A DNA stretch of 64,000 nt from Acidobacteriota bacterium (GTDB lineage Bacteria; Acidobacteriota; Blastocatellia; RBC074), in assembly GCA_018268995.1 (NCBI GenBank), contig JAFDVL010000063.1:739-64738 (forward strand). Reading direction: 5' to 3'. Made by a program: the position numbers and the translations under genes. The stretch's first letter is position 1. Each line of letters opens with the position of its first letter. Shown piece after piece: positions 51,679-60,407 of this stretch. The notes beneath the pieces were generated by a model that was given only the letters and a program-made list of their open reading frames with translations, was not told the origin of the DNA and searched no databases.

Positions 51679-51764
51679 CTGGGTACGCACGCATCCTGCG
51701 TGCTCTGCTTAGCTGCTGTTACTTTTCCCACAGGCATTTCTCAAAATAAAGGGCGCGTACCCAG
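51679..51764. repeat. GGGTACGCA inverted repeat, copy at 51.7 kb
   Basis: CTGGGTACGC and GCGTACCCAG form the ends; the left end continues into GCACGCATCCTGCGTGC. A shorter, more divergent member of the family at 46372 and 50119, placed just after the DUF1501 stop. Confidence 0.7.
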
Positions 51765-51766
51765 GA

Positions 51767-52288
51767 TTAATTCATCGCTTTCCACTGACCGTCCTGTTTG
51801 ATGAAAAAGCGCGGTTGCGTGAACTGAAAGCCCTGCTTAAATTCGGGATGTTTTTTGAGGAAATAATTGCGGGTTGTGCTGTCTGAGGTTGCAACTTTCC
51901 AATGGCCTTTTTCTTTGAAGAGATATTGCTGGACTGTAACTTTGCCTTCTTGTGACTGTGCGGCTTGTTCTTTGCTCATCGGACGCGCCAGTTTGCCAAA
52001 GATCGTCGTATCCACGACCGCAAAATCGCCTTTTTGCTGCACGCGTCCAATCTCCATTTTCTCAATTGAGATAAAACTGCTGAGGCGTTTGAGGCTGGCG
52101 GTTAATTGCTCGCGCGAAACTCGCTGTTGCATATCGCTTGGCAAAAAATCATAAAGTGCGGCGTACTTTTGTGTTTTGAGCAGCGAGAAAAACGAATTGA
52201 CCGCGCCTTTCGCATCGGATTGCGCGAGAGTCGGCAATGCGAACCCTGCCAGCACGAAAGCAATGAAAACAAATCTACGAACACCCAT
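51767..52288 (-). CDS. Secreted NTF2-like protein, unknown
   Basis: A 173-residue protein with a signal peptide (about 1-22, ending PTLAQ). The mature part, AKGAVNSFFSLLKTQKYAALYDFLPSDMQ onward, has the helix-then-sheet order of NTF2/SnoaL-like or DUF4878-type domains, ending in KGHWKVATSD and QPRFFIKQDGQWKAMN. No catalytic residues are obvious. It lies 3 nt downstream of the DUF4126 gene on the same strand, so the pair is an operon. Confidence 0.75.
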   Translation of the reverse strand: MGVRRFVFIAFVLAGFALPTLAQSDAKGAVNSFFSLLKTQKYAALYDFLPSDMQQRVSREQLTASLKRLSSFISIEKMEIGRVQQKGDFAVVDTTIFGKLARPMSKEQAAQSQEGKVTVQQYLFKEKGHWKVATSDSTTRNYFLKKHPEFKQGFQFTQPRFFIKQDGQWKAMN

Positions 52289-52291
52289 AAA

Positions 52292-52909
52292 TTAACTTTC
52301 GACTACATTTCCCTGAGGTGCCGAACCAAACAAGCTTCGCAACTTGCGCATCAGCCAACGCAGCGTGCGGTAAATCTTAGGTATCAGCCAAATCAGCAGG
52401 ATGATGAAAAGGATGACGATAATCAAAATTGCTACGGGCGAAAAAGCGGTCAGAATTGCTGCGCCAAACGTCAGAACATCTTCGCCCACACTTAACGCAA
52501 TATTGGAGAATGGCTCCGGGCTGGTATTCGCGGCTAACCGTGTCGTCGCTTTCAATCCGTGCGAGCCGAGCGCCACTCCGCCGCCCACAATCATCGCAAT
52601 TGTTTTTACGGTAGGATCAAAATCCGCAAAGGCAGTTGCTGCCAGAATTGCTCCGGCAGGTACGCGGATGAAGGTATGAACGGCATCCCAGGCGGAATCC
52701 ACAGCAGGAATCTTGTCGGCGAAAAACTCGACGATATACATCACGCCCGCAACACCCAGCACCCAGCCATTGCTCAATATCCCCAATTCGCCAGGCAATT
52801 TCACAAAGCCGAATTTTTGCAGCAGTCCCAAGGTGGCGACAGTTGCGTACAGGTTAATGCCGGAAAGCCAGGCTGACCCCATTGCTACGCCGAGAGTTGA
52901 CCAATCCAT
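52292..52909 (-). CDS. DUF4126 membrane protein
   Basis: A 205-residue protein with about five membrane segments. The N-terminus WLSGINLYATVATLGLLQK and the later VGGGVALGSHGLKATTRLAANTSPEPFSNI, including the Ser-Pro-Glu-Pro turn, are characteristic of DUF4126. Function unknown. It heads an operon with the NTF2-like gene and follows the small PLDc_N-like gene by 15 nt. Confidence 0.85.
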   Translation of the reverse strand: MDWSTLGVAMGSAWLSGINLYATVATLGLLQKFGFVKLPGELGILSNGWVLGVAGVMYIVEFFADKIPAVDSAWDAVHTFIRVPAGAILAATAFADFDPTVKTIAMIVGGGVALGSHGLKATTRLAANTSPEPFSNIALSVGEDVLTFGAAILTAFSPVAILIIVILFIILLIWLIPKIYRTLRWLMRKLRSLFGSAPQGNVVES

Positions 52910-52924
52910 CCTCTACCTCCGTGC

Positions 52925-53104
52925 TTACGAATACCCTTTATCCCGAAAAGCAAACAGATACAGTCCCGCACCCACAAAGGGAATGAGCAGAATCAATGCC
53001 ATCAACACGACTTTGGTTGCAGTGTCGCGCGAAGAACGCATCACATCAGAAAGTGCGAAAATATCCAGAATTACGGCTGCGACATAAAATAGAGAACTGA
53101 ACAT
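52925..53104 (-). CDS. Small two-span membrane protein (PLDc_N-like)
   Basis: 59 residues, MFSSLFYVAAVILDIFALSD onward, with one membrane span at 3-20 and another at about 31-53 (KVVLMALILLIPFVGAGLYL). The order DIFALSDV, charged loop, then LLIPFVGAGLYLF is that of the PLDc_N domain family, small membrane proteins also found at the N-terminus of phospholipase D enzymes. GAGGAGGA precedes the ATG. It is first in a likely operon with the DUF4126 and NTF2-like genes. Confidence 0.78.
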   Translation of the reverse strand: MFSSLFYVAAVILDIFALSDVMRSSRDTATKVVLMALILLIPFVGAGLYLFAFRDKGYS

Positions 53105-53196
53105 AACTTCCTCCTCGACGAAAGCCGATCATAAAAATGTAGGGGCTTCGGCTGCCGCCCTCCTTTACGAAACCGCGCGTTAGATGGTTCAAAGAG

Positions 53197-53302
53197 ATTG
53201 TCAGTTGTCCTTTGTCACTGGTCATTCGACATTTGTCATTCGTCGCTTGTCACTTGCATGAGGCAAAAGCCAATGACAAAGGACAACTAACCAATGACAA
53301 TT
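53197..53302. repeat. Inverted repeat of reiterated words, element D
   Basis: AGTTGTCCTTTGTCACTGG (53203-53221) is mirrored at 53270-53288 with one difference, with further outer ATTGTC/GACAAT and many inner copies of GTCATTCG- and TTGTC-like words. It abuts the YqeY stop codon. Confidence 0.75.
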
Positions 53303-53756
53303 ATCCGCCCAATTTTACCTTGACTATCGCGCTGACCAGTTTTCCGTCTACAGTCTGCCCGGCCAATTTGGCCATCGTGGCTTTCATGACCACGCCCATT
53401 TGCGCGGGCGATGAAGCGCCAGTTTCCGCAATCACGGATTCGACGATTTGGCCAATTGCTGCTTCATCCATTGCCGCAGGCAAGTATTCCTCGATAATTT
53501 TCATTTCGGCGGTTTCTTTGTCCGCGAGCTCCTGCCGCCCGGCGTTTGTATATTGCTCAATGCTGTCGCGTCGTTGCTTGAGGAGACTTTGCAAAACTTT
53601 AATGGCCTCCGCTTCGCTAAGCGTTGAATCCTTATCTTTTTCCAGTTCTTTGTTCTTAAGCGCAGTTTTCATCATCCGCAAGGTCGAAAGCCGTTCGGCA
53701 TCTTTCGCTTTCATCGCGGCGGTGATGTCCTGATTGATTTTTTCCAGTGGTGTCAT
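53301..53756 (-). CDS. GatB/YqeY-domain protein
   Basis: A 151-residue protein of the YqeY family, homologous to the C-terminal tRNA-binding domain of GatB. Typical features are the start LEKINQDITAAMKAKDAERLSTLRMM, KQRRDSIEQYTNAGRQELADKE, the EYLPAAM motif, and the end GVVMKATMAKLAGQTVDGKLV. It probably has an accessory role in tRNA amidation or binding. It appears monocistronic. Confidence 0.95.
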   Translation of the reverse strand: MTPLEKINQDITAAMKAKDAERLSTLRMMKTALKNKELEKDKDSTLSEAEAIKVLQSLLKQRRDSIEQYTNAGRQELADKETAEMKIIEEYLPAAMDEAAIGQIVESVIAETGASSPAQMGVVMKATMAKLAGQTVDGKLVSAIVKVKLGG

Positions 53757-53856
53757 GACGTAAGATTTCTCCTGATAAATTCATTCTGCTACACCACACA
53801 AAATAACGCATTTCGACAAGAAAGCGAAAGTCTTGCGAACGCGAAGCGGTCCCCTC

Positions 53857-56800
53857 TCATTTCCAATTGCCAATCAAAATAAACGGTGCCCAGTAATACG
53901 GATGTGCATACGGAGCTTGCGGATCAATCTTAAAGACAGGCTGGTTCCCGGCCTTCGCGTCTTCATGTACAACCGAACGCGCCGCCAACGCTTCGCCCGT
54001 CACCTGCAATTCGCCGCGCAGCAGCTTGATCTGCGCTTGGCGCATCGCTTCCGCTTTGGTCGTGTTGGTTTTGGCTTCGCGCAACTTGTAGAATTCCTGC
54101 ATCAGATTTTTCGTCGAACGATCTGCCACTGGCCACAAGCTCGCCACGACGGCTTTCGCGCCTTGCCGTTGCGCGAGCACGCCAAAGCCTTCGACTTCTT
54201 TGCCCGTCGCGCCGCTCCCCGATATCGCCGTGTTGCAAGCCGAGAGCGTCAACAACTCGACGCCGCTGAAGACATTCGGCAACGATTTGATCTGCGCCAA
54301 ACTCATGAACTGTCCATCGCCGAGCAGCAACGCCGAATCCGTTTCATTGCCCGGTTTGAATTGAAAGTGCGAAGCGACATGCACAACCAGCGGACGCTGT
54401 CGCAAACCGATCAACATTGCTTCCTGCGTGAATTGCTCATCCAGCTTGATCGTGCCGGGCAACACGCCCGAAGTCGCGCCGTCAGCTTTGATAATGCCGC
54501 GCATTTCTTCCGCCACGCCGGGCAGCGCGGGGATGCGTTCGCCAAAGCTGCGCGTCACACCCAAGCCGAGTGCTTTCCAATTGCGGCTCACGTCATCTTT
54601 CAGCCGCGTCTGACTTGCCGGCGTGAACACGACATTGCGCCATCTTTCCACTAAATACTTTTCCCCGTCGTGGAGCGCCGCCATCGGCACATAGCGCAGC
54701 ACGCCATCCAACGACCACATCAACGTTTCGGCTTTGGCGGCTTTCAAGTCCTTCGCCAGCGGGGCCACCAGGATTTGGTACAGCTCCTGTGCGAGCGGCA
54801 ACGGATCAAGTTTCGGATTTTGCAGCACATCGCGGAAGGCGAGAATCTTGCGGTTCAAGTCCGCCGCTTTGATCGGATAGGCAAAGCCCTTTTGCACATC
54901 CGCCGTCGTCAGAATCACACGATACTTGTCTTCGCCCACGAGTGTGTACAACGCGACCGTGCCTTTGCCGAGATCGCGCAACGCCTCCATCATCCCTTGC
55001 GATTCGCGCAGCTGAAAGACGCGATGGCTGGCTTCGGCATTCTTGCCGAGTTCATTTGCCAGGCCATCAAGGAATTTCTGAAATATCTGGTTAGCGATGG
55101 TGAGATCGGCATCAAGTTTGGCGAGGCGTTGTTCTTCTTCGGGCGTGCGGGAAGGTTTTTCGAGCAACATTCCGCGTTCCGTGCCGAGTTCTGTAATCTG
55201 GTCGGCGATCTCGCGGTAGCGTTTTTCAATCGCCGCTTCTTCGGGCGTCAAGGCAACTTTTTCTGTATTTGATGCGTTATTTGTGTCTCTACGGACGTAT
55301 TCAAAATATTCTTCATCTTTTAGCATCCGAATGACTTGCTCGGCTTCGGGCAGGCGTCCCTGTGCAATCAGCAAATCTGCCAGTTCGCGGTAGGTTTTCT
55401 CCTTGGTTTTGAGAAACGTGCGCTGCGTGTCCATCTCCAGTCCTCTAATGGCTGCGCGCAATTCCTGGTAGCGATTAACGGATTGTTTGCCGTAATAAAT
55501 GGCCAAACTTACTTGCTGATTGGATTTCCAAAGCAGCATCAGATGGTTGAGCGCGGCGGCTTCGAACTCACGGGAACTTAATATGCGACCTAAATGTAGC
55601 GCCTGATAGTAGTGATCCAGCGCTTTTTGTGTCTTACCCTGTGAAGCATAGACTTCACCAATATTATTGATGATATATGCTTCTGTGACGCGATCCCCCA
55701 TCTTTTGCTTGATGATTAATGCCTGCCCTAAATAATCCAGTGCCTTTTCTTGCTCATTAAGCGCCACGTAGACGCGGCCTAGATGCAGTAGACTTGTGGC
55801 TATACCGTCTTGCAACCCCAGGGCTTTCCACAAAGGCAGCACCTGCTCAAAATATTTTTGTGCTGGCTGAAGTTCACCACTTTCGGAATAAGCAATGCCG
55901 ATATTCGTCAGGGTTGCCGCTTCCTGCGCCTTATCATTTGCGGCACGAATCAACAGCAGCGATTGCTGGTAATATTCCACCGCTTTCTGCGACTCGCCGA
56001 GTTCATCGTAAACCACGCCGATGCTTTTCAGTGCGATCCCTTCGCCGCGCCGATCACCAATGGTTTTTCGTATCGTTAGTGCTTGTCCATAATATTCCAG
56101 TGCCTTTTGCTTTTCGCCCATGAAAGAGTAGATGCGACCAATATCGGCAAGCGTCGTCGCTTCACTTTCACGATCCGCTCTGGCTCGAAATAACTGGAGC
56201 GATTGATTCGCCACATCCAACGCTTTCTGATGCTCTCCCCTCATCGAATAAACGCTTCGTATGTTTTCGAGCGCCATCATTTCACCGCTCTTGTTCCCTT
56301 CGGCTCGAAACCGCAACAGCGCCTGCGAGGAGTAATCAAGTGCTTTGGGATACTGTCCCAACACGCGATACACATACCCCAAACTATCAAGTGTTAGAGC
56401 TTCACCAGCGCGGTCTCCCATAGCTCGTTTCAGTTGCAACGCCTTCTCAAAGTATTCCAATGCCTTTTTATTCGCCCCAAGGTAGAGAGAGGCTGTGCCC
56501 AAGTTAAAAACCAGAGTTGCTTCTACAGAGCCTCCCCCCACTGATTGATAGATTGGAAGTGCTAATCCGTACCATTTTACTGCTGCCTCCCATTGTCCTT
56601 GTTCGGCTAGGGTCATTGCCACATAAAATTGGCTATGTGCCAACTTCTGTTTTTCTCCTGCCTCCTCCCAGAACTTCCCTGCTTGCTCAAATTCCGTGAC
56701 GGCCTGACGATATGCCTCTTCCTTACGTTGCTTTCGGAATTGATTGCCTGCACTCATGTGCTGTTGTGCAGCAAGGCGATGGCGGTCTGCCTCAATGGAA

Positions 56801-57213
56801 GGACGGGTTTCCTTCCATTCCAGGAGGTACGTTCCTGCCGCGATCTTGTCATTTAGCGAGTTCACTTCAAGGCGCAAGCGCGAATCTGATGTAATTGCCC
56901 AAAACAATACTTCTTCGCCTTTGTCTTCGTTTGGGCTATCCACTTCCGCCAGTCGTTTCCCGCTAGCGTCCAGTAAGCGTACCTCCACATCAATGCCCTT
57001 TTGCTCGACCACGACACGTATAAACTGCCCTGCCGCTAGTGAGAGGTGATACGCGTGTGTTTGCCTGCCTACAAGCTCGCGTTCAATTGGCTTTCCTAAC
57101 GCAAGTTGCGCCACTTCCTGGGCGTATGCGCTTGGAGGAATAAAGAGAAGTGCATACGCATGTGCGGCAACAAGAGAAAATATCGTTACAACGATATGTT
57201 GGACGTTCTTCAT
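53857..57213 (-). CDS. Secreted TPR-CHAT domain protein
   Basis: A 1118-residue protein with a signal peptide (about 1-31, ending AYAQ), a PPC-like beta domain (LVGRQTHAYHLSLAAGQFIRV), about ten tetratricopeptide repeats (about 160-560, for example ALEYYGQALTIRKTIGDRRG), a coiled linker and a C-terminal CHAT protease domain. The CHAT His lies in VVHVASHFQF and the Cys in LLTLSACNTAISG, the caspase-like dyad. CHAT-TPR proteins are abundant in some environmental bacteria; those joined to type III-E CRISPR are proteases, but no CRISPR locus is present here. Target unknown. Confidence 0.92.
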   Translation of the reverse strand: MKNVQHIVVTIFSLVAAHAYALLFIPPSAYAQEVAQLALGKPIERELVGRQTHAYHLSLAAGQFIRVVVEQKGIDVEVRLLDASGKRLAEVDSPNEDKGEEVLFWAITSDSRLRLEVNSLNDKIAAGTYLLEWKETRPSIEADRHRLAAQQHMSAGNQFRKQRKEEAYRQAVTEFEQAGKFWEEAGEKQKLAHSQFYVAMTLAEQGQWEAAVKWYGLALPIYQSVGGGSVEATLVFNLGTASLYLGANKKALEYFEKALQLKRAMGDRAGEALTLDSLGYVYRVLGQYPKALDYSSQALLRFRAEGNKSGEMMALENIRSVYSMRGEHQKALDVANQSLQLFRARADRESEATTLADIGRIYSFMGEKQKALEYYGQALTIRKTIGDRRGEGIALKSIGVVYDELGESQKAVEYYQQSLLLIRAANDKAQEAATLTNIGIAYSESGELQPAQKYFEQVLPLWKALGLQDGIATSLLHLGRVYVALNEQEKALDYLGQALIIKQKMGDRVTEAYIINNIGEVYASQGKTQKALDHYYQALHLGRILSSREFEAAALNHLMLLWKSNQQVSLAIYYGKQSVNRYQELRAAIRGLEMDTQRTFLKTKEKTYRELADLLIAQGRLPEAEQVIRMLKDEEYFEYVRRDTNNASNTEKVALTPEEAAIEKRYREIADQITELGTERGMLLEKPSRTPEEEQRLAKLDADLTIANQIFQKFLDGLANELGKNAEASHRVFQLRESQGMMEALRDLGKGTVALYTLVGEDKYRVILTTADVQKGFAYPIKAADLNRKILAFRDVLQNPKLDPLPLAQELYQILVAPLAKDLKAAKAETLMWSLDGVLRYVPMAALHDGEKYLVERWRNVVFTPASQTRLKDDVSRNWKALGLGVTRSFGERIPALPGVAEEMRGIIKADGATSGVLPGTIKLDEQFTQEAMLIGLRQRPLVVHVASHFQFKPGNETDSALLLGDGQFMSLAQIKSLPNVFSGVELLTLSACNTAISGSGATGKEVEGFGVLAQRQGAKAVVASLWPVADRSTKNLMQEFYKLREAKTNTTKAEAMRQAQIKLLRGELQVTGEALAARSVVHEDAKAGNQPVFKIDPQAPYAHPYYWAPFILIGNWK

Positions 57214-57493
57214 ACATTTTCTCCTACCTAATCAAGCGGAATCCCGCCTCCAATCCCCTCAGACGCGCCGAAAAAATGCACGCGGTAGAGTTGGGACGGA
57301 CGCTGAGAAGCTTCGCATCTTCTGACCTTGCTGGTAATTCGTAACTTTTGCCTACGGCTGTGACGGCAAGATGATAACAGGTGTCGTAGGAAGTGTCGCC
57401 TGGTCGGGCAACCATTTCCTACTCTCGCATCGGTGGGTTAGGATGAACAACTACGATCTCTGTACTTATTCTGAACTAGCTAAAGGAAACTGC

Positions 57494-59470
57494 ATGACGC
57501 AAATACGAGACATCATTTTTGGCACAGATGACCCTGATCTTTTTTCGATTATCACCAAACAAAATGGTCCGGCGGGGCAATTACCACTGACGCCATCTGA
57601 CCTGCTCGACCGACCGAGTGGCGATCTGTTCGGCTGGACGCAAAATGCCGGAATGGGCTGGAATCCCGCGCAACTCGGACGGCCAGAAGTTTTGATTTTG
57701 AGCACACAGGGCGGCATTCGTTTGCCAGATGGAACGCCTCTTGCGCTCGGCTATCACACCGGGCATTGGGAAGTCGGTTTGCTGATGCAGGCGGCGGCAG
57801 AGGAGTTGCGGCGGTTTGATTGTATTCCATTCGCGGGATACTGCACCGATCCATGTGACGGGCGTTCGCAAGGCACAACGGGAATGTTCGATAGTTTGCC
57901 CTATCGCAATGATGCGGCAATGGTGCTGGGACGATTGATTCGTTCGTTGCCGACGCGGCAAGGCGTGATCGGCGTAGCGACGTGTGACAAAGGGCTTCCG
58001 GCAATGATGATGGCACTGGCAGGAGCCCACAATTTGCCGACGGTGCTGGTTCCGGGCGGGGTCACGTTGCCCGCGAGCGACGGCGAAGACGCAGGCAAAG
58101 CGCAGACGATTGGAGCGCGGTACGCGAATCAACAAATCACGTTAGAACAAGCCTCAGAAATCGGATGCCGCGCCTGTGGTTCGCCCGGCGGCGGCTGCCA
58201 GTTTTTAGGTACTGCTGCGACCTCACAAGTCATTGCCGAAGCGCTTGGGCTGGCCGTTCCTCATAGCGCGCTTGCGCCTTCAGGACAGCCGATCTGGACG
58301 GATATGGCGCGACGCTCTGTGCAGGCAATGATGCAGCAAAAACAACTTGGTTTGGAAACACGTTTCATCATCACGCCTGCGGCCATTCGCAATGCAATGG
58401 CTGTGCATTCAGCGTTTGGCGGTTCGACGAATCTGTTGCTGCATTTGCCTGCGGTCGCGCACGCCGCCGGGCTGGAAATCCCAGCCATTGAAGAATGGAT
58501 TCAGATTAATCGTCGTGTGCCGCGCATGGTGGATTCCTTGCCAAATGGCCCACATCCGACTGTGCGCGTATTCCTGGCAGGCGGCGTGCCCGAAGTGATG
58601 TTGCATTTGCGCGGACTAGGGCTGATTGACGGCAGTGCGTTGACCGCATATGGCAAACCTCTGGATCAAATGTTGGACGAATGGGCGATTTCTGAGCGCC
58701 GTCAGGTATTGCGCGAACGTTTGCAGGAAGCTGACAATATCCATCCAGATGAAGTCATCATGAATCCTGAACAAGCGCGTCACAAAGGCCTGAGCAGCAC
58801 GGTGACGTTCATCAAAGGCAACCTCGCGCCCGAAGGGGCCATCGTCAAAAGCACGGCGATTGATCGTTCGATGATTGGCGCTGATGGCGTGTACAGACTG
58901 ACCGGCCCCGCGCGTGTTTTTACGAGCGAGCGCGCCACGATTGCCGCCATCAAAAGCCAGGGTGAAGATCGTCTTAAAGGGGGCGAGGTCATCGTATTGA
59001 TTTGCCGTGGGCCGCTTGGTACCGGAATGGAAGAGGTTTATCAAATCACTTCGGCCTTGAAATATATGCCGTATGCAAATTCTGTTGCGCTTATCACGGA
59101 TGCGCGGTTTTCCGGCGTTTCCAGCGGCCCCTGCATCGGGCACGTCGGCCCCGAAGCGCTGGCAGGCGGCCCCATTGGCAAACTCCGCGATGGCGATTTG
59201 GTGCGCGTCGTGATTGATACGCGTAATCTTGAAGGCACAATTGATTTCGTCAAACGGGAAGCCGATGGGACGCACACGCCCAATGATTCGGAATTGGAAA
59301 GTCGCGGATTTCGTAGTGATCTGGCGGCTGACCCCGAATTACCTGCCGAAACACGGCTGTGGGCGGCGTTGCAACAGGCGAGCGGTGGTGCGTGGCGCGG
59401 GTCGGTTTATGACGTAGAGCGTATTTTGCGTGTGTTGGAAGCAGGGCACAAGGCTTTGCGTGAATGTTAA
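57494..59470 (+). CDS. IlvD/Edd-family dehydratase (YjhG/YagF type)
   Basis: A 658-residue Fe-S dehydratase of the sugar-acid branch, probable substrate D-xylonate or a related aldonate. Cluster cysteines lie in YCTDPCDGRSQG, GVATCDKGLPAMMM and GCRACGSPGGGCQFLGTAATSQ. The start IRDIIFGTDDPDLFSIITKQNGPAG and the size near 655 fit YjhG/YagF rather than IlvD (about 560-615). ATG 57494 has AAAGGA before it. With the GH39-like enzyme in the region it would fit pentose use, but the two are not in one operon. Confidence 0.92.
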   Translation: MTQIRDIIFGTDDPDLFSIITKQNGPAGQLPLTPSDLLDRPSGDLFGWTQNAGMGWNPAQLGRPEVLILSTQGGIRLPDGTPLALGYHTGHWEVGLLMQAAAEELRRFDCIPFAGYCTDPCDGRSQGTTGMFDSLPYRNDAAMVLGRLIRSLPTRQGVIGVATCDKGLPAMMMALAGAHNLPTVLVPGGVTLPASDGEDAGKAQTIGARYANQQITLEQASEIGCRACGSPGGGCQFLGTAATSQVIAEALGLAVPHSALAPSGQPIWTDMARRSVQAMMQQKQLGLETRFIITPAAIRNAMAVHSAFGGSTNLLLHLPAVAHAAGLEIPAIEEWIQINRRVPRMVDSLPNGPHPTVRVFLAGGVPEVMLHLRGLGLIDGSALTAYGKPLDQMLDEWAISERRQVLRERLQEADNIHPDEVIMNPEQARHKGLSSTVTFIKGNLAPEGAIVKSTAIDRSMIGADGVYRLTGPARVFTSERATIAAIKSQGEDRLKGGEVIVLICRGPLGTGMEEVYQITSALKYMPYANSVALITDARFSGVSSGPCIGHVGPEALAGGPIGKLRDGDLVRVVIDTRNLEGTIDFVKREADGTHTPNDSELESRGFRSDLAADPELPAETRLWAALQQASGGAWRGSVYDVERILRVLEAGHKALREC

Positions 59471-59801
59471 TACCTAGAGGTTGATCCACAATAATAGTGC
59501 CGCTTTTCATGGCTTAGCGGACGTGAATGGCCATCAGTAGATCACCTTTCGCCGCCGTAATGTTAGCAAGACGTCCGGCGGCAGCGGCGTCCAGTCATAT
59601 TCCATTCCGTTTCTAACGCAGCGTAACACGAAGCTGTTTTTTCGTGATGCAAAACCAAGTTACTTGCTTATTCCTCAACTTTGCTGCACGCTCAGCACCA
59701 GACAAAACTAAAGCTTTTTGTCTGGTGTTCACTCCTCACTGTTGTCCAACTAATCAAATCAGCAAAAAATGGCTGAGCCTTACCAAATCAAAGGATTCTC
59801 A
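59471..59801. other. Intergenic region upstream of PqqD/knottin gene
   Basis: About 330 bases without a supported gene. A perfect 12-bp hairpin (CACCAGACAAAA / TTTTGTCTGGTG, 59696-59727) may end the dehydratase transcript or structure the next leader. No promoter was identified. Confidence 0.4.
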
Positions 59802-60365
59802 ATGTCACATCACCCAATCTGCCGCAAGGCAAATATTGTTGTCCGAGAACTTGAAAATGAAGTTTTGCTGTATGATTTAACTCTTCATAAAGCCTATTGC
59901 TTGAATCAACCAGCAGCATTGGTTTATCAGTTTTGTGATGGCACAAATTCCGTTGCCGAAATCAGCGACTTGATGAGCAAGAGACTGAAAATCTTAGTTA
60001 GCGAAGATTTGGTATGGCTTGCCTTGAAGGACCTTGAGAGACAAAATCTGCTTGAAAACGAAGAAGCCTTTACCCCTCAGGTTGCCGGACTTTCCCGCCG
60101 CACATTACTCAAAAAAGCCCGCCTGGCCTCGATAGGGATACTTCCTATAATCGTCTCAATCGTCGCTCCGGTTGCGGTGGCGGCGGCAACATGCATTCCT
60201 TTTTCTGCCCCTTGTGTGCCGGGGGATAATTGTTGCCCAAATTCGATTTGTGAGCCGGTCCGAAATGTTTGTGGCTGTCAGTGTGTTACCCCTGGCGATT
60301 GCCTGACACAAACCGTATGCCCCAGCACGGTAAATTGTAATTCAAACGGTGTGTGTGCGCCCTAA
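59802..60365 (+). CDS. PqqD-like domain fused to Tat-type signal and cystine-knot tail
   Basis: 187 residues from ATG 59802, which has AAAGGA six bases upstream; an ATG at 59769 is less well placed. Residues 10-90 are PqqD-like (NIVVRELENEVLLYDLTLHK, LNQPAALVYQFCDGTNSVAE), the RiPP-recognition winged helix. Residues 98-130 are SRRTLLKKARLAS plus a hydrophobic stretch ending AVAAA, closely matching the twin-arginine SRRxFLK pattern with a signal-peptidase site. Residues 131-187 hold twelve cysteines. The first six, 131, 138, 144, 145, 150 and 157, follow the spacing C-x6-C-x5-CC-x4-C-x6-C of inhibitor cystine knots. A substrate-recognition domain fused to an exported disulfide-rich peptide suggests a self-carrying precursor. 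No maturation enzyme lies adjacent. Function unknown. Confidence 0.8.
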   Translation: MSHHPICRKANIVVRELENEVLLYDLTLHKAYCLNQPAALVYQFCDGTNSVAEISDLMSKRLKILVSEDLVWLALKDLERQNLLENEEAFTPQVAGLSRRTLLKKARLASIGILPIIVSIVAPVAVAAATCIPFSAPCVPGDNCCPNSICEPVRNVCGCQCVTPGDCLTQTVCPSTVNCNSNGVCAP

Positions 60366-60407
60366 TTCAATGTCGCTACCCCGCCAAGCTGTTAGCGCGT
60401 AGATCGG

